Part shown: one piece after another, positions 1 to 9,146 of the stretch
How positions within the stretch are numbered: position 1 is the first letter of the stretch
How the letters are laid out: the number at the start of each line of letters is the position of its first letter
Assembly: GCA_007694915.1 (NCBI GenBank)
Contig: REEV01000083.1
Coordinates: forward strand, 1 to 45,963
Reading direction: 5' to 3'
Length of the DNA stretch: 45,963 nucleotides
Origin: Cyanobium sp. PLM2.Bin73
GTDB taxonomy: Bacteria > Cyanobacteriota > Cyanobacteriia > PCC-6307 > Cyanobiaceae
Translations under genes and position numbers: made by a program
The notes under the pieces: generated by a model
The model's database searches: none
What the model was told of the DNA's origin: nothing
What the model saw: the letters and a program-made list of their open reading frames with translations, nothing else

Positions 1-763
1 GAAGTAGCTGTGGTCGTAGCCCTCCCGGCGGCGCAGGGTGAGGGGATGCCCGCTGGCGCTGGCTGCCGCCTCCAGGGCCTGGGGCCGCAGCTGCTCCTCT
101 AGGAAGCCATCGGCCGTGCCCTGATCCACCAGCAGCGCACTGGCCATCCCAGGCCTGCCAGGTCTGGGGATCGGGGGGAAGCAGGTGGCCGAAGGCCTTG
201 CGGCCCCAGGGGCAGTGGCTGGGCTGACTGATCGGCGCGAAGGCCGACACCGAGCGGTAGCGGCCCGGATGGCGCATGGCGACCACCAGGGCACCGTGGC
301 CGCCAATCGAGTGGCCGCTGATCCCGCGCCGGGCCGGATCCAGGGGCAGCTCCGCCTCCAGCAGCGCCGGCAGTTCAGCCGCCACGTAGGTGTGCATGCG
401 GTAGTGGCGGCTCCAGGGCTCCTGGGTGGCATCCACGTAGAAGCCTGCCCCGTGGGCGAAGTCCCAGCCCCCGTCGGGATCATCCGGCACCCCCTCGCCC
501 CGCGGGCTGGTGTCGGGGGCCACCAGGGCCAGCCCCAGCTCGGCCGCCAGGCGTTGCGGGCCTGCCTTCTGCATGAAATTCTCGTCCGTGCAGGTGAGCC
601 CCGAGAGCTGCCACAGCGCTGGCACCGGCTGGCCCTTCAGGGCCTTGGGCGGCAGGAACACCCCCAGCGTCATCGCGCACTGCAGCGCCGGCGCGTGGTG
701 GCGGTAGCGGCGCTGCAGGCCGCCGAAGCAGCGGTGCTCGTTGAGCTGTTCAAGTGCCGGCAT
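1..763 (-). pseudogene. fghA: S-formylglutathione hydrolase, frameshifted and cut by the window edge
   Basis: This is an esterase-D-type alpha/beta hydrolase that would hydrolyse S-formylglutathione to formate and glutathione, the second step of formaldehyde detoxification. The ATG is at 763-761. The N-terminal part shows family hallmarks: a LSGLTCTDENFMQKAG stretch, a nucleophile elbow GHSIGGHGA and SAFAPISQP. At about 145-148 one extra base (GATGGCC where GATGCC is expected) throws the frame. The family C-terminus continues in the next frame with the acid-containing DQGTADGF and the catalytic-His motif GYDHSYF, which runs off the window start. Both halves are otherwise well conserved, so the lesion is recent or a sequencing error. 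The partner adhC lies directly upstream and is also broken, which favours real decay of the pathway. Confidence 0.85.
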
Positions 764-779
764 GGATGGGGACTGATCG

Positions 780-830
780 GGTGGCATCAGACAGGTGGCA
801 TCAGATCGGTTCGAATCAGATCGGATGGCA

Positions 831-835
<5 letters not shown>
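780..835. repeat. Short interspersed direct repeats between fghA and adhC remnants
   Basis: The spacer contains GGTGGCATCAGA at 780-791 and 794-805, and a variant GGATGGCATCAGA at 823-835 that runs into the adhC stop codon. ATCAGATCGG occurs at 800-809 and 815-824. The spacer therefore looks built by local slippage duplications of the adhC 3' end. No terminator or promoter is evident. Confidence 0.6.
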
Positions 836-1570
<735 letters not shown>

Positions 1571-1610
1571 CTAGCGGGCCCGTACGGTGCCCGCAGGCAT
1601 CCGGGCGGGG

Positions 1611-2300
1611 ATGGGTAGCGGTGGGTTGACGACCTTTGGACGTGGGTGTCTGCAGTTTGTTCGGGATACGCCTCCGCCGGTCTGGGCCTGCCTGGCGTTT
1701 GTGCTGCTGGCCTCGCTCTGGACCCAGTCACTCCCGGCGGAATCACATCTGGCCCGGCATCTGGCATCCCAGGAAGGGTTCTTTGAGCAGGCTTCCGCCG
1801 CGTTTCTGATCGCCGCAGCTCTGCTGGCCCTGGTGTCGTGGATCGTCAGCGGCTCTTGCCTGTGGTTGGCCACTGGGGTGGTGACCCTCTATGCCGGCAT
1901 GAGGGAACTGCATTTTCATACTCAATTCACCTATCGTTCAGTCCTGTCCATTGGATATTACTTCCGCGATCGGGCTCCACTGGGCGAGAGAATCAGTGTG
2001 GCTCTGTTGATTTTTCCCTGTCTGTTAGCGATCGCCTATCTTCTGCGGCAGGCCTGGATTCACAGGGATTGCTGGCTCACCACAAGCTGGCCTTACGATC
2101 AGCGCTTGGGACCGTTGCGGGCGTGGGGCCTGTGGATCCTGATCCTGTTCGGCTGCAGCCAGATTGTCGATCAGTATCCGGGATGGTTCGTATTTCTGCC
2201 GGGCCGAATCGACACCTTTGAGGCCGTTGTTGAAACCGGCCTCTGGCTTGCGGTGCTGCTTCTCGTGGTTGAGTTGAAGCCTCGATTTTTGCGCCGTTGA
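1611..2300 (+). CDS. Polytopic membrane protein of unknown function inserted between adhC remnants
   Basis: The product is a 229-residue integral membrane protein with about six hydrophobic segments (starting near [69 protein letters not shown] and [13 protein letters not shown]). I do not recognise the family. The loop motifs [12 protein letters not shown] and [13 protein letters not shown] recall a widespread uncharacterised membrane family with conserved acidic residues near membrane borders. I chose ATG 1611; an in-frame GTG at 1587 would add eight residues. Base composition and codon use (more A/T in third positions, for example 1915-2040) are unlike the GC-rich neighbours. It also lies on the strand opposite to the broken adhC pieces. 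Both points suggest acquisition or relocation. A GCGATCGC octamer lies inside it at 2028-2035. Confidence 0.72.
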   Translation: MGSGGLTTFGRGCLQFVRDTPPPVWACLAFVLLASLWTQSLPAESHLARHLASQEGFFEQASAAFLIAAALLALVSWIVSGSCLWLATGVVTLYAGMRELHFHTQFTYRSVLSIGYYFRDRAPLGERISVALLIFPCLLAIAYLLRQAWIHRDCWLTTSWPYDQRLGPLRAWGLWILILFGCSQIVDQYPGWFVFLPGRIDTFEAVVETGLWLAVLLLVVELKPRFLRR

Positions 2301-2332
2301 GGCCTGGCAACGCCATGGGCGATGGCCCCCTA

Positions 2333-2610
2333 ATTCCGGCGGGTTGAGCGGGATCACGTGGTCGCCCACGGCCAGGGAAGTGACGCCGGGGCCCACCTCT
2401 TCCACGATCGCGCCGCCCTCGTGCCCCAGCACCGCCGGAAACAGGCCCTCCGGATCGGCGCCCGAGAGGGTGAAGGCGTCGGTATGGCACACGCTGCTGG
2501 CCACCACCCGCAGCAGCACCTCTGCCGCGTCGGGCGGCGCCACGTCGATCTCGGCGACTTCCAGGGGCTCACCCGCAGCCCCAGGCCACGGCGGCGCGGG
2601 AGCGGATCAT
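2333..2610 (-). pseudogene. adhC: Class III alcohol dehydrogenase copy B, N-terminal fragment
   Basis: This second adhC remnant starts at ATG 2610-2608 ([10 protein letters not shown]). One extra base near 2580 (TGGGGCTGCGG instead of TGGGCTGCGG) puts a TGA in frame after 13 codons. In the corrected frame it reads [20 protein letters not shown], then the zinc-site region [19 protein letters not shown], then the [12 protein letters not shown] block and [12 protein letters not shown]. Homology stops near 2333, where the structural-zinc cysteines should begin. It differs from copy A at several residues (VASS versus VATG, PPDAAE versus PPQVGE), so the two are diverged paralogues or alleles rather than a fresh duplication. 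It retains exactly a part that copy A lacks. Confidence 0.85.
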
Positions 2611-2621
2611 CGGGGCGGCAG
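2498..2621. repeat. adhC: Imperfect direct repeat, right copy (adhC 5' end)
   Basis: This is the partner of 1423-1545, in the same orientation about 1,075 bases away. The last 45 bases (to GGGGCGGCAG) are nearly identical to the left copy except for the one-base insertion. Recombination between the two copies would delete the membrane-protein gene. Confidence 0.8.
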
Positions 2622-2668
2622 GCGGGGGCAGCCCGTATCCTCGGCCCCAGCAGGGGCCCAGGCATCCC

Positions 2669-3574
2669 GTGGCAGATCCAACCGGCTGCAGCGGGTCTGA
2701 GGAACACCCTCCGAGCTCCCTGACGCGCATCGTCTGGGCTCTGTGGTTTCAGGGCGAGGAGAACGCCCCTGAGATCGTGCGCTGCTGCCTGGCGTCGTGG
2801 CGGCGTCTCAACCCCGGTTGGCAGGTGATCGTGCTGGATCGCGGCACGGTGGCCCGCTACGCCGACGTGGGATTGCCGGCGCCGGTGTTCGCGGCGCTGG
2901 GGGTGCAGATGCAGGCCAACCTGGTGCGGCTGGCGCTGCTGCTCAGCCATGGGGGTGTGTGGGCCGACGCCACCACCCTCTGCGTGCGGCCCCTCGATGA
3001 GGTGATCCATGGGCTGGTGGCGCCCAGCGGCTTCTTCGCCTTCTCCAACGCCTCCCGGGAGCGGCTGCTCTCCAACTGGTTTCTGGCGGCCGTTCCGCAG
3101 CATCCGATCGTGGCCGGTGTGCGCGCGCGTCTGATCGGCCACTTCAGCGCCCATCCGCCGCTGCCCCGCTACCCCAGTTGGCAGCGGCTGCTGCACAAAG
3201 CGGCACGGGAGCTGTTCAAGCTCCACCCGGCCGCCACCCGACTGTGGCTGCTGCCGCCGGTGATCGCCCTGACCGGCCCCTATCCCTACTTCCTGTTCCA
3301 CTACAGCTTCGCGGATCTGCTCGCCCGGGACCGGCTGTTCCGGGAGCTCTGGGCCCGCACCCCGCGGCGCTTCAACCGCCAGGGCAAGACCCTCTCCCGC
3401 CTCGCCCTGAGCCCTGCCGCCGACGCTGAGGCCAGCGCCGCCCTGGCCAGCGCCGCCAGCACCGGGCTGTTCAAGCTGTCGTGGAAGAATCCGGCCGTGG
3501 CGGCCATTCCGGCCGGCACGCTCCTGGCCGACGCCCTCGCCCCCTACCGCGACGGCTTGCCAGCGGAGGGCTGA
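2669..3574 (+). CDS. Capsular polysaccharide synthesis-type glycosyltransferase
   Basis: The product is about 301 residues and resembles the Caps_synth/GT32-like family, which transfers sugars in surface polysaccharide assembly. Family features in order are the N-terminal IVWALWFQGEENAPEIV, a Rossmann-type WQVIVLDRGTV, then QANLVRLALLLSHGGVW leading into WADATTLCVRPL near residue 98, which matches the DXD-like nucleotide-sugar/metal motif region. The middle has FFAFSNAS and NWFLAAVPQHPIV, typical of the family. The GTG at 2669 is the only good upstream start; the true start may be slightly downstream, since homology begins near residue 18. The 3' end overlaps the convergent GT39-like gene by 31 bases. 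The neighbouring membrane glycosyltransferase supports a role in envelope glycan or O-antigen synthesis (inference). Confidence 0.75.
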   Translation: MADPTGCSGSEEHPPSSLTRIVWALWFQGEENAPEIVRCCLASWRRLNPGWQVIVLDRGTVARYADVGLPAPVFAALGVQMQANLVRLALLLSHGGVWADATTLCVRPLDEVIHGLVAPSGFFAFSNASRERLLSNWFLAAVPQHPIVAGVRARLIGHFSAHPPLPRYPSWQRLLHKAARELFKLHPAATRLWLLPPVIALTGPYPYFLFHYSFADLLARDRLFRELWARTPRRFNRQGKTLSRLALSPAADAEASAALASAASTGLFKLSWKNPAVAAIPAGTLLADALAPYRDGLPAEG

Positions 3575-5115
3575 TCTTCTGGCACCCCGGCCTTCACCAG
3601 GGCGCTGGCGGGCAAGGCGTGCACCAGCAGCTTGAAGCGCTCCTGGGGCGCCCAGCGGACCGGTGCCGACATCGCCCTGAAGCTCTCGGGCTCCGGCGCC
3701 TGCAGTCCCGCCGCCGCCAGCCCCTCGAGCAGCCCGCTGAGGCCCCGGCCGTCGCGGTCGTCATCGGCGGCCACCAGCAGCACGGTGCCTTCCCCGTTGT
3801 CCAGCAGGGCCTGAAACCGTGGCACGACGTGGGCCGGCAGCACCGGCCCATCGGTGAACACTCGCCTGGCGTTGCCGCCCACGAAGCTGTCGGAGGAGAT
3901 CACCAGGATCGGCGCGCCCTGGCGCTGACGGATCTCTTCCAGCAACTCCACGATCGGGGCGTTGAGGGCGCTGGTACGCCGCAGCGTCCCAGCCAGGGGG
4001 ATCCGTGCCGGCAACGCCACGCTCACCACCGCTGCCGCCAGGCCGGCGCTCTGCAGAGAGGCCCGCAGCCGGCGGGGCGGCGGGGCGGGTCCGCTCAGCA
4101 CCGCCAGCAGGGCCGGGGCGTAGAAGAGCAGGTTCTGATACCAGCGGTCCTTGATCCGGGTGGCTCCACTCACCAGGATCACCACCGTCAGCACCACCGC
4201 AATCGCCAGCGGCAGACGGCACAGCAGACGCTGGCCGGTGTTGGCGGGGGGCTGGAGCCGGTTGGCGATCAGCACCAGACCCACGATCCAGAGCGGTGTG
4301 AGGAAGGCGATGGCGTTCAGGGCGGCGCTGCCGAGTCCCCGCAGCTGGGCGATGGGAAAGGCCGTCTCCGCTTGCAGTTTGTCGAGGCCGCCCAGGGCGA
4401 GATCAGGCTGGGCCAGTGCCCAGAGCAGGTGGGGCGCCAGCAGGCCCGCGAAGATGGCCAGGGAGATCAGCATCCTGACGTTCAGCAGGCAGCGGCGGAA
4501 GGCGGGCAGGCTCAGACCCGCCAGCACAGCCGCCAGCAGAAACACTCCGAAGGTGTATTTGCTGAGCATGCCGCCGGCGCTCAGCACCCCCGCCAGGGCG
4601 TAGTTGCCGGCTGTGGGGCTGGTCTGGAGCCGCAGCAGTTGCAGCAGGGTGAGCGAGGCCAGCAGCGTGGCCAGCACCGAGTGGGTGAGATCGCGCTGCG
4701 ATTCCCAGGCGAACTGGGGGATCAGGGCGATGCCGGCAACGGTGATGCAGTGCTGGGCGTGGCTGAACCGGAGCAGCCGGCCGATCTGCAGCAGGCTCGC
4801 CACCAGGGCGCTGAGGATGGCCACCTTGAGGGCCAGCAGGGGCCCCAGGGCAGGACCGGTGAGGTCCAGCAGCAGTTTGGCCAGCCAGGTGTAGAGGGGT
4901 GGCTGGGATCCATAGCCCCACTGCCACAGCTGGCTGCGCACCAGTTCCGCTGCCTGGTCGGTCTCGGCGGTGATGGAGAACAGCCGCTGCGATGCTGCGT
5001 TGAGTGCGAACCATCCCGTCGCCAGCAGCCAGAGCGCCACCGGCCCGGGCAGTCGCAGGACCTGGGCGGAAGGGGCAGCCTTCAGGACGCCGCCAGCCCG
5101 TGGTTCAGGCGGCAA
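3544..5115 (-). CDS. GT39/ArnT-like membrane glycosyltransferase
   Basis: The product is a 523-residue polytopic protein of the dolichyl-phosphate-mannose protein mannosyltransferase/ArnT class, which uses polyprenyl-phosphate sugars on the periplasmic side of the membrane. After a first hydrophobic helix comes the ETDQAAE motif near residue 50 in the first large loop, equivalent to the catalytic acidic pair, then GYGSQPPLYTWL near residue 68, a hallmark of the family. About ten more hydrophobic segments follow, then a soluble C-terminal domain of about 150 residues. The assigned start is TTG at 5115-5113, overlapping the dnaB stop by about 11 bases, which suggests translational coupling. No ATG or GTG lies before the first helix. 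Substrate unknown; an envelope glycan is likely. Confidence 0.75.
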   Translation of the reverse strand: MPPEPRAGGVLKAAPSAQVLRLPGPVALWLLATGWFALNAASQRLFSITAETDQAAELVRSQLWQWGYGSQPPLYTWLAKLLLDLTGPALGPLLALKVAILSALVASLLQIGRLLRFSHAQHCITVAGIALIPQFAWESQRDLTHSVLATLLASLTLLQLLRLQTSPTAGNYALAGVLSAGGMLSKYTFGVFLLAAVLAGLSLPAFRRCLLNVRMLISLAIFAGLLAPHLLWALAQPDLALGGLDKLQAETAFPIAQLRGLGSAALNAIAFLTPLWIVGLVLIANRLQPPANTGQRLLCRLPLAIAVVLTVVILVSGATRIKDRWYQNLLFYAPALLAVLSGPAPPPRRLRASLQSAGLAAAVVSVALPARIPLAGTLRRTSALNAPIVELLEEIRQRQGAPILVISSDSFVGGNARRVFTDGPVLPAHVVPRFQALLDNGEGTVLLVAADDDRDGRGLSGLLEGLAAAGLQAPEPESFRAMSAPVRWAPQERFKLLVHALPASALVKAGVPEDQPSAGKPSR

Positions 5116-6511
5116 GGTTGCGGAAGCGGGTGAACTGGGGCTCGAACAGCAGCTTCACCGTGCCCACCGGCCCGTTGCGGTGCTTGGTCACGATCACCTC
5201 GGTGATGCCGCGATCGGCCGTTTCCGGGTTGTAGTACTCGTCGCGGTAGATCATCAGCACCAGATCGGCGTCCTGCTCGATCGAGCCCGACTCGCGCAGA
5301 TCGCTGAGCATCGGCCGCTTGTTGGTGCGCGACTCCACCCCCCGGCTGAGCTGGGAGAGGGCGATCACCGGCACGTTCAGCTCCCTGGCCAGGCCCTTGA
5401 GGCCGCGGGTGATGCGCGAGAGCTCCTGCACCCGGTTGTCTGGGGTGGAGCCCTCCATCAGCTGCAGATAGTCGATCACCACCAGTCCCAGCTCGCGCCC
5501 CTGTTCGGCCATCAGCCGCCGGCACAGGGAGCGCATCTCCAGCACGCCGGCGTTGGGCTTGTCGTCGATGAACAGCGGCAGCTGGCCGAGGGTGTTGATG
5601 CCCTGGCCCAGCAGGGGCCACTCCTCCTGCTGCAGGCGGCCGGTGCGCAGCCGGCCGCTCTCGATCCCCACCTCCATCGACAGCAGCCGGTAGGTGAGCT
5701 GTTCCTTGCTCATCTCCAGGCTGAACACGCACACCGGCAGGCTGTGCAGCTGGGCCACGTTCTTGGCGATGTTGAGCACGATCGAGGTTTTGCCCATCGC
5801 CGGCCGCCCGGCAACGATGATCAGATCGCTGCGCTGCAGGCCCTGGGTGATGGCGTCGAGGTCGTAGAAGTTCACCGGCAGGCCCGCCACCGCCGTGCCC
5901 AACGAGCGGCTCTCGATCTCGTTGAAGGTGGAGGTGAGGATCTCGGCGGTGGGGGTGAGGCCGCTGCTGGGCTTCTCCTGGCTGATGGCGAAGATCTTCT
6001 GCTCGGCCTCGTCGAGCACCATCTCCATCGGTTTGCCCTGGTCGAAGCCCAGGGCGATCACCTCATTGCCGGAGCGGATCAGCTGGCGACGCAGGAACTT
6101 GTCCATCACCAGGCGGGCCACCTGATCGATGGAGGCGGTGGAGGTGATGCGCTCCACCAGCTCCACAAGCCGACCGCTGCCGCCCACCTTCTCCAACGCG
6201 CCCGTGTCCGCCAGCCAGGCGGTCATGGCGGTGAGATCGGTGGGTTTGCCCTGGCTGTGCAGCATCAGGGCGGTGCGGTAGATCTCCCGGTGGGCACCGA
6301 GGTAGAAGGCCTCCGGCCTGAGCACGTCGGCGATCCGGGCGATCGCCTCGGGATCGAGCAGGATGCCGCCCAGCACCGCCTCCTCGGCCTCCAGGTTCTG
6401 GGGCGGCACCGAATTGGGCAGGGCCTCGAAGCGGGCCTCGCCGCTGGCTTGGCTGCGGTCCAGGGCGCGGTCCCGGTCGCGGCCGTTGGGGTTCAGGGGA
6501 ACGCTCACCAT
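5105..6511 (-). CDS. dnaB: Replicative DNA helicase DnaB
   Basis: This is the hexameric 5'-3' helicase that unwinds DNA at the replication fork and recruits primase. The product is 468 residues, the usual length. The N-terminal domain begins with VPPQNLEAEEAVLGGILLD near residue 35. The RecA-like C-terminal domain has Walker A GRPAMGKTS near residue 235, the Walker B-like LGLVVIDYLQLM, and the DnaB signature SQLSRGVE followed by RPMLSDLRESGSIEQDAD. The start is ATG at 6511. It is uninterrupted: there is no intein at the Walker A or other sites that carry inteins in some cyanobacteria. It lies downstream of rplI, the common bacterial rplI-dnaB order, but a terminator-like hairpin separates the two. 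Confidence 0.97.
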   Translation of the reverse strand: MVSVPLNPNGRDRDRALDRSQASGEARFEALPNSVPPQNLEAEEAVLGGILLDPEAIARIADVLRPEAFYLGAHREIYRTALMLHSQGKPTDLTAMTAWLADTGALEKVGGSGRLVELVERITSTASIDQVARLVMDKFLRRQLIRSGNEVIALGFDQGKPMEMVLDEAEQKIFAISQEKPSSGLTPTAEILTSTFNEIESRSLGTAVAGLPVNFYDLDAITQGLQRSDLIIVAGRPAMGKTSIVLNIAKNVAQLHSLPVCVFSLEMSKEQLTYRLLSMEVGIESGRLRTGRLQQEEWPLLGQGINTLGQLPLFIDDKPNAGVLEMRSLCRRLMAEQGRELGLVVIDYLQLMEGSTPDNRVQELSRITRGLKGLARELNVPVIALSQLSRGVESRTNKRPMLSDLRESGSIEQDADLVLMIYRDEYYNPETADRGITEVIVTKHRNGPVGTVKLLFEPQFTRFRNLAA

Positions 6512-6633
6512 CGGCGATCGGGGAGGCGGGGTGACCGGGTGCAGGCTGCCCGGAGGCGGGGGCCGGGCTGTTCACTCTGCCGTGTGGGGGACGCTTTGAC
6601 CAGCCGCCGGGCACTGGCTGTGGGGTTCCCAGA

Positions 6634-6660
6634 CAAAAGCCACCCCAGGGGTGGGGTGGC
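6634..6660 (-). terminator. Rho-independent terminator of rplI
   Basis: Read on the minus strand, a perfect nine-base stem (GCCACCCCA paired with TGGGGTGGC, four-base loop) is followed by TTTTG. It lies about 54 bases after the rplI stop and 120 bases before the dnaB start, so it would end or attenuate rplI transcription and leave dnaB to its own promoter. Confidence 0.8.
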
Positions 6661-6713
6661 TGGCGACGGATCGGACAGCAGTGGCGTGGCGCCGTCCGTG
6701 GCGCTGCCGGGAC

Positions 6714-7172
6714 TCAGTGGCTCACCACTTCCAGGTTGAGCTCGGCGGTGACCTCGGGGTGCAGCTTCACCTGCACCTTGTAGGAGCCGGTGCGATGGAT
6801 CTCGGGCACGAGGATGGCGCGCCGATCCACATCTTTCTTCGTGGCGGCCTCGATGGCCTCGGCCACGTCGCCGTTGGTCACGGTGCCGAACAGCACGTCG
6901 TCGCCGCCCGTCTGCTTCTTGACGGTGAAGCGGCCGATGGTGGCTAGGGCGGTGCGGAAAGCCTCGGCCTCGGCCTTGAGGGCGGCCTGGCGCTCGGCTT
7001 CCTTGGCCCGGCGGGCCTCCACCTGGCGCATCACCGCAGACGTCACCGGTACGGCCTTGCCGGTGGGCACCAGGAAATTACGGGCGTAACCGGGGGCCAC
7101 ATCCACCAGATCCCCGTCCTTGCCCAGGCTGAGGACGTCTTCCTGGAGGACGACTTGTACGCGCTTGGCCAT
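6714..7172 (-). CDS. rplI: 50S ribosomal protein L9
   Basis: This large-subunit protein binds 23S rRNA with its N domain and extends outward through a long helix. The product is 152 residues, the usual length. The N-terminal signature reads [21 protein letters not shown] followed by [13 protein letters not shown]. The central Ala/Glu/Lys-rich connecting helix spans about residues 45-75. The C-terminal domain contains [14 protein letters not shown] and ends LNLEVVSH. The ATG at 7172 starts MAKRVQVVL, as in the family. A terminator follows at 6634-6660 and dnaB lies downstream. Confidence 0.97.
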   Translation of the reverse strand: MAKRVQVVLQEDVLSLGKDGDLVDVAPGYARNFLVPTGKAVPVTSAVMRQVEARRAKEAERQAALKAEAEAFRTALATIGRFTVKKQTGGDDVLFGTVTNGDVAEAIEAATKKDVDRRAILVPEIHRTGSYKVQVKLHPEVTAELNLEVVSH

Positions 7173-7266
7173 GGATAAAACGGTGGGGGGAGGGAATCAC
7201 GAGCCGATCGGCAACCCTAGATCAGGGATGGTTCCCCGATCAGGGCTTGTCCGGGCATCCCCGGGC

Positions 7267-8268
7267 TCAGCGCCGCGAGCCGAGTGCCGCCGCCGCGGGC
7301 AGGCGCACCTGCCGGGCCAGGCCCAGCTTCCGCATCAGGCGGATGTGCTGCCAGGTGAGGTCGATCTGGGGGCCGAAGCCGTGGCGGGCCGAATGGGGGA
7401 AGGCGTGGTGGTTGTTGTGCCAGCCCTCGCCGAAGGTGAGTGCCGCCACCCACCAATTGTTCTTGGAGTTGTCGCCACTGGCGTGGGCCACGCCACCCCA
7501 GCAGTGGGTGGCGGAATTCACCAACCAGGTGCAGTGATACACGATCACCAGGCGCAGGGGGATGCCCCACAGCACCAGGGCCCAGCCGCCGGCGCCGGTG
7601 ACCGTGCCGATCCAGAAGAGCAGGCCGGCCAGGGGCAGCTGCAGCAGCAGGAACCAGTTGTTCAGCCAGCGGTAGTAGGGATCCCTGGCCAGGTCGCCGG
7701 TGAGCCGGGGCACGGCCGACATGGCGGGGATGGTGTGGAACATCCAGCCCATGTGGCTCCACCAGAAGCCCTTCAGGCTGGTGTGGTGGTCGACTTCGGT
7801 GTCGGAGAACTTGTGGTGGTGGCGGTGCAGGCCCACCCAGTCGATCGGACCGTGCTGGCAGCTGAGGGCGCCGCAGGTGGTGAAGAAACGCTCCAGCCAG
7901 CGGGGCACCCGGAAAGCCCGGTGGCTGAGCATGCGGTGGTAGCCCAGGGTCACGCCCAGGCAGGCGGTGACCCAGTAGAGCACCAGGAAGCTGGCCACGG
8001 CCGGCAGGCTCCAGAAGCGGGGCAGCAGGGCCACCAGGGCCAGCACATGGATGGTCACCATGTAGGTGATGGTGCCCCAGCGGGTGCCGCGCTTGACCCT
8101 GGGCTCGGGTTCGCCGGTGCGGGCCAGATGCAGGGCCTCGGCCCGGCGCAGGCCCCGCTCGCCGGCGTTGATGAAGGCGGGCTTGCGGGTGCCACGGGAG
8201 GAGGGTCGCCGGCCCTGGGCCGAAGCCCCGTTGCGCGCTCCTGATCGTGTGGCGGTTGTAGCGGCCAT
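7267..8268 (-). CDS. desC: Acyl-lipid delta-9 fatty acid desaturase
   Basis: This membrane di-iron desaturase introduces the first double bond in membrane-lipid acyl chains, using ferredoxin as electron donor in cyanobacteria. All three histidine boxes are present: HRMLSH near residue 110, HRHHH near 147 and HNNHH near 284, with hydrophobic segments before box 1 and between boxes 2 and 3. Family landmarks include GVTLGYHRMLSHRAF, HGPIDWVGLHRHHH and GEGWHNNHHAFPHSARHG. I place the start at ATG 8268 (MAATTATRSG, 333 residues); an in-frame ATG at 8289 would add seven residues. The first 50 residues are basic and low in complexity, so the functional start may be later still. It is divergent from the gene at 8298 with almost no spacer. 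Confidence 0.93.
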   Translation of the reverse strand: MAATTATRSGARNGASAQGRRPSSRGTRKPAFINAGERGLRRAEALHLARTGEPEPRVKRGTRWGTITYMVTIHVLALVALLPRFWSLPAVASFLVLYWVTACLGVTLGYHRMLSHRAFRVPRWLERFFTTCGALSCQHGPIDWVGLHRHHHKFSDTEVDHHTSLKGFWWSHMGWMFHTIPAMSAVPRLTGDLARDPYYRWLNNWFLLLQLPLAGLLFWIGTVTGAGGWALVLWGIPLRLVIVYHCTWLVNSATHCWGGVAHASGDNSKNNWWVAALTFGEGWHNNHHAFPHSARHGFGPQIDLTWQHIRLMRKLGLARQVRLPAAAALGSRR

Positions 8269-8291
8269 AGCGGACCGGCTCCTGATCAATC

Positions 8292-8322
8292 GCTACGATG
8301 GTAGCAATACGAATTCGGATTG
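8292..8322. promoter_or_regulatory. Two abutting inverted repeats at the desC/8298 divergent start region
   Basis: GCTAC-GATG-GTAGC (8292-8305) is a perfect five-base inverted repeat with a four-base spacer. It abuts CAAT-AC-GAATTC-GG-ATTG (8305-8322), a palindrome with two mismatched positions. Both overlap the first codons of the plus-strand gene if its ATG at 8298 is used. They could be an operator controlling the divergent pair, in which case GTG at 8334 would be the real start of the plus-strand gene. Confidence 0.4.
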
Positions 8323-9146
8323 CGAGCCAATACGTGGGTTATCGGGATGACCTCACCGCCGGCCGGGTGGCCTTCGCCCACCTGATCCGCGTGTGGCACG
8401 GCCGCAACGGCTGGAGCCACCGGGTGCTGCCGGGCCTGGCTGAGGCCCTCGACCTGGGCCGCGTGCACAACTCCCAGCTGTCGATGCTGCGCAACGGCAA
8501 GCTCGCGTCCCCCGGGCCCGAGGTGTTCCTGGCCCTGGGCCGGATCAACCAGCTGCTGGCCGATCAGGCCGCCGGCGGCAGCCTCGCCCCCGAGCTGCGC
8601 CAGCGCCTGGTGGCCCACCCCGAACTGCTGGCGGCCCTGGAGGCCTCGGCCCTGCCGGTGCAGGCTCCCGACGAGCCGGTGCTGGGGCCCGGTGAGCTGC
8701 TGGAGGTGTTCGTGGGCCTGCGCCAGCCGCCGGCGGCCTTTGATCTGCGCATCGCCGACGCCGAGGCCGCCGCTCTCAGTGCCGCCCTGGCCGACCTCCT
8801 CTGTGCCGGCCGCCCCTGGCGGCTCTGCCGGGAGCCGGTGCTGGCCGCCTACCCAGTGGCCAAGCGCCAGCGGCGCGAGCGCTTCGCCGAGGTGATGGCC
8901 GGCCAGCGCGACTACAGCGCCGCTGAGCTGGATGCGGAACTGCCCGACCTGAGCCTCACCCTGGCGGCCCTGGGGGGCGCCGGGGACAACGGGCTGCAGA
9001 GCGATCAGGTGCTCGAACTGCTGCGCCGGCGGGCCCGGGAGCTGGAGGAGCGCGGCTGGGCGGCGGCGCCCCAGAGCGATCTCGGTGCAGCGATTCGGGC
9101 CCAGCTGGGGGCGGTGGCGGTGGCCGGTCCGCACCCCGGCGCATGA
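8298..9146 (+). CDS. Conserved hypothetical protein, possible helix-turn-helix
   Basis: The product is 282 residues, soluble and rich in Ala, Leu and Arg, with no signal peptide or membrane helix. Residues about 50-95 (LAEALDLGRVHNSQLSMLRN, then GKLASPGPEVFLALGRINQ) look like a helix-turn-helix/XRE-like fold in spacing, but I cannot confirm DNA binding. The C-terminal half is helical. ATG 8298 gives the listed length; in-frame GTG 8334 (VGYRDDLTAG) is an alternative, because two palindromes cover the ATG region. Its TGA overlaps the ATG of the next gene (ATGA), so it is probably translationally coupled to the PLP lyase. Cellular role unknown. Confidence 0.7.
   Translation: MVAIRIRIASQYVGYRDDLTAGRVAFAHLIRVWHGRNGWSHRVLPGLAEALDLGRVHNSQLSMLRNGKLASPGPEVFLALGRINQLLADQAAGGSLAPELRQRLVAHPELLAALEASALPVQAPDEPVLGPGELLEVFVGLRQPPAAFDLRIADAEAAALSAALADLLCAGRPWRLCREPVLAAYPVAKRQRRERFAEVMAGQRDYSAAELDAELPDLSLTLAALGGAGDNGLQSDQVLELLRRRARELEERGWAAAPQSDLGAAIRAQLGAVAVAGPHPGA

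Noticed and set aside
1587-1610. GTG start for the inserted membrane protein
   Set aside because: It adds only eight polar residues, and ATG 1611 is an equally placed and stronger start codon; kept only as an alternative.
5105-6511. Possible intein in dnaB
   Set aside because: Cyanobacterial dnaB can carry inteins, but Walker A and the downstream motifs are continuous and the length is normal.
3481-6739. Plus-strand open frames of about 550 and 590 codons opposite the GT39-like gene and dnaB
   Set aside because: They have extreme Gln/His/Arg/Gly content and are exact antisense of well-supported genes.
7200-7266. Possible terminator between rplI and desC (repeated GATCAGGG at 7220-7227 and 7238-7245)
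   Set aside because: The repeats are direct, the best stem has a bulge and a long loop, and there is no U-tract on the desC strand.
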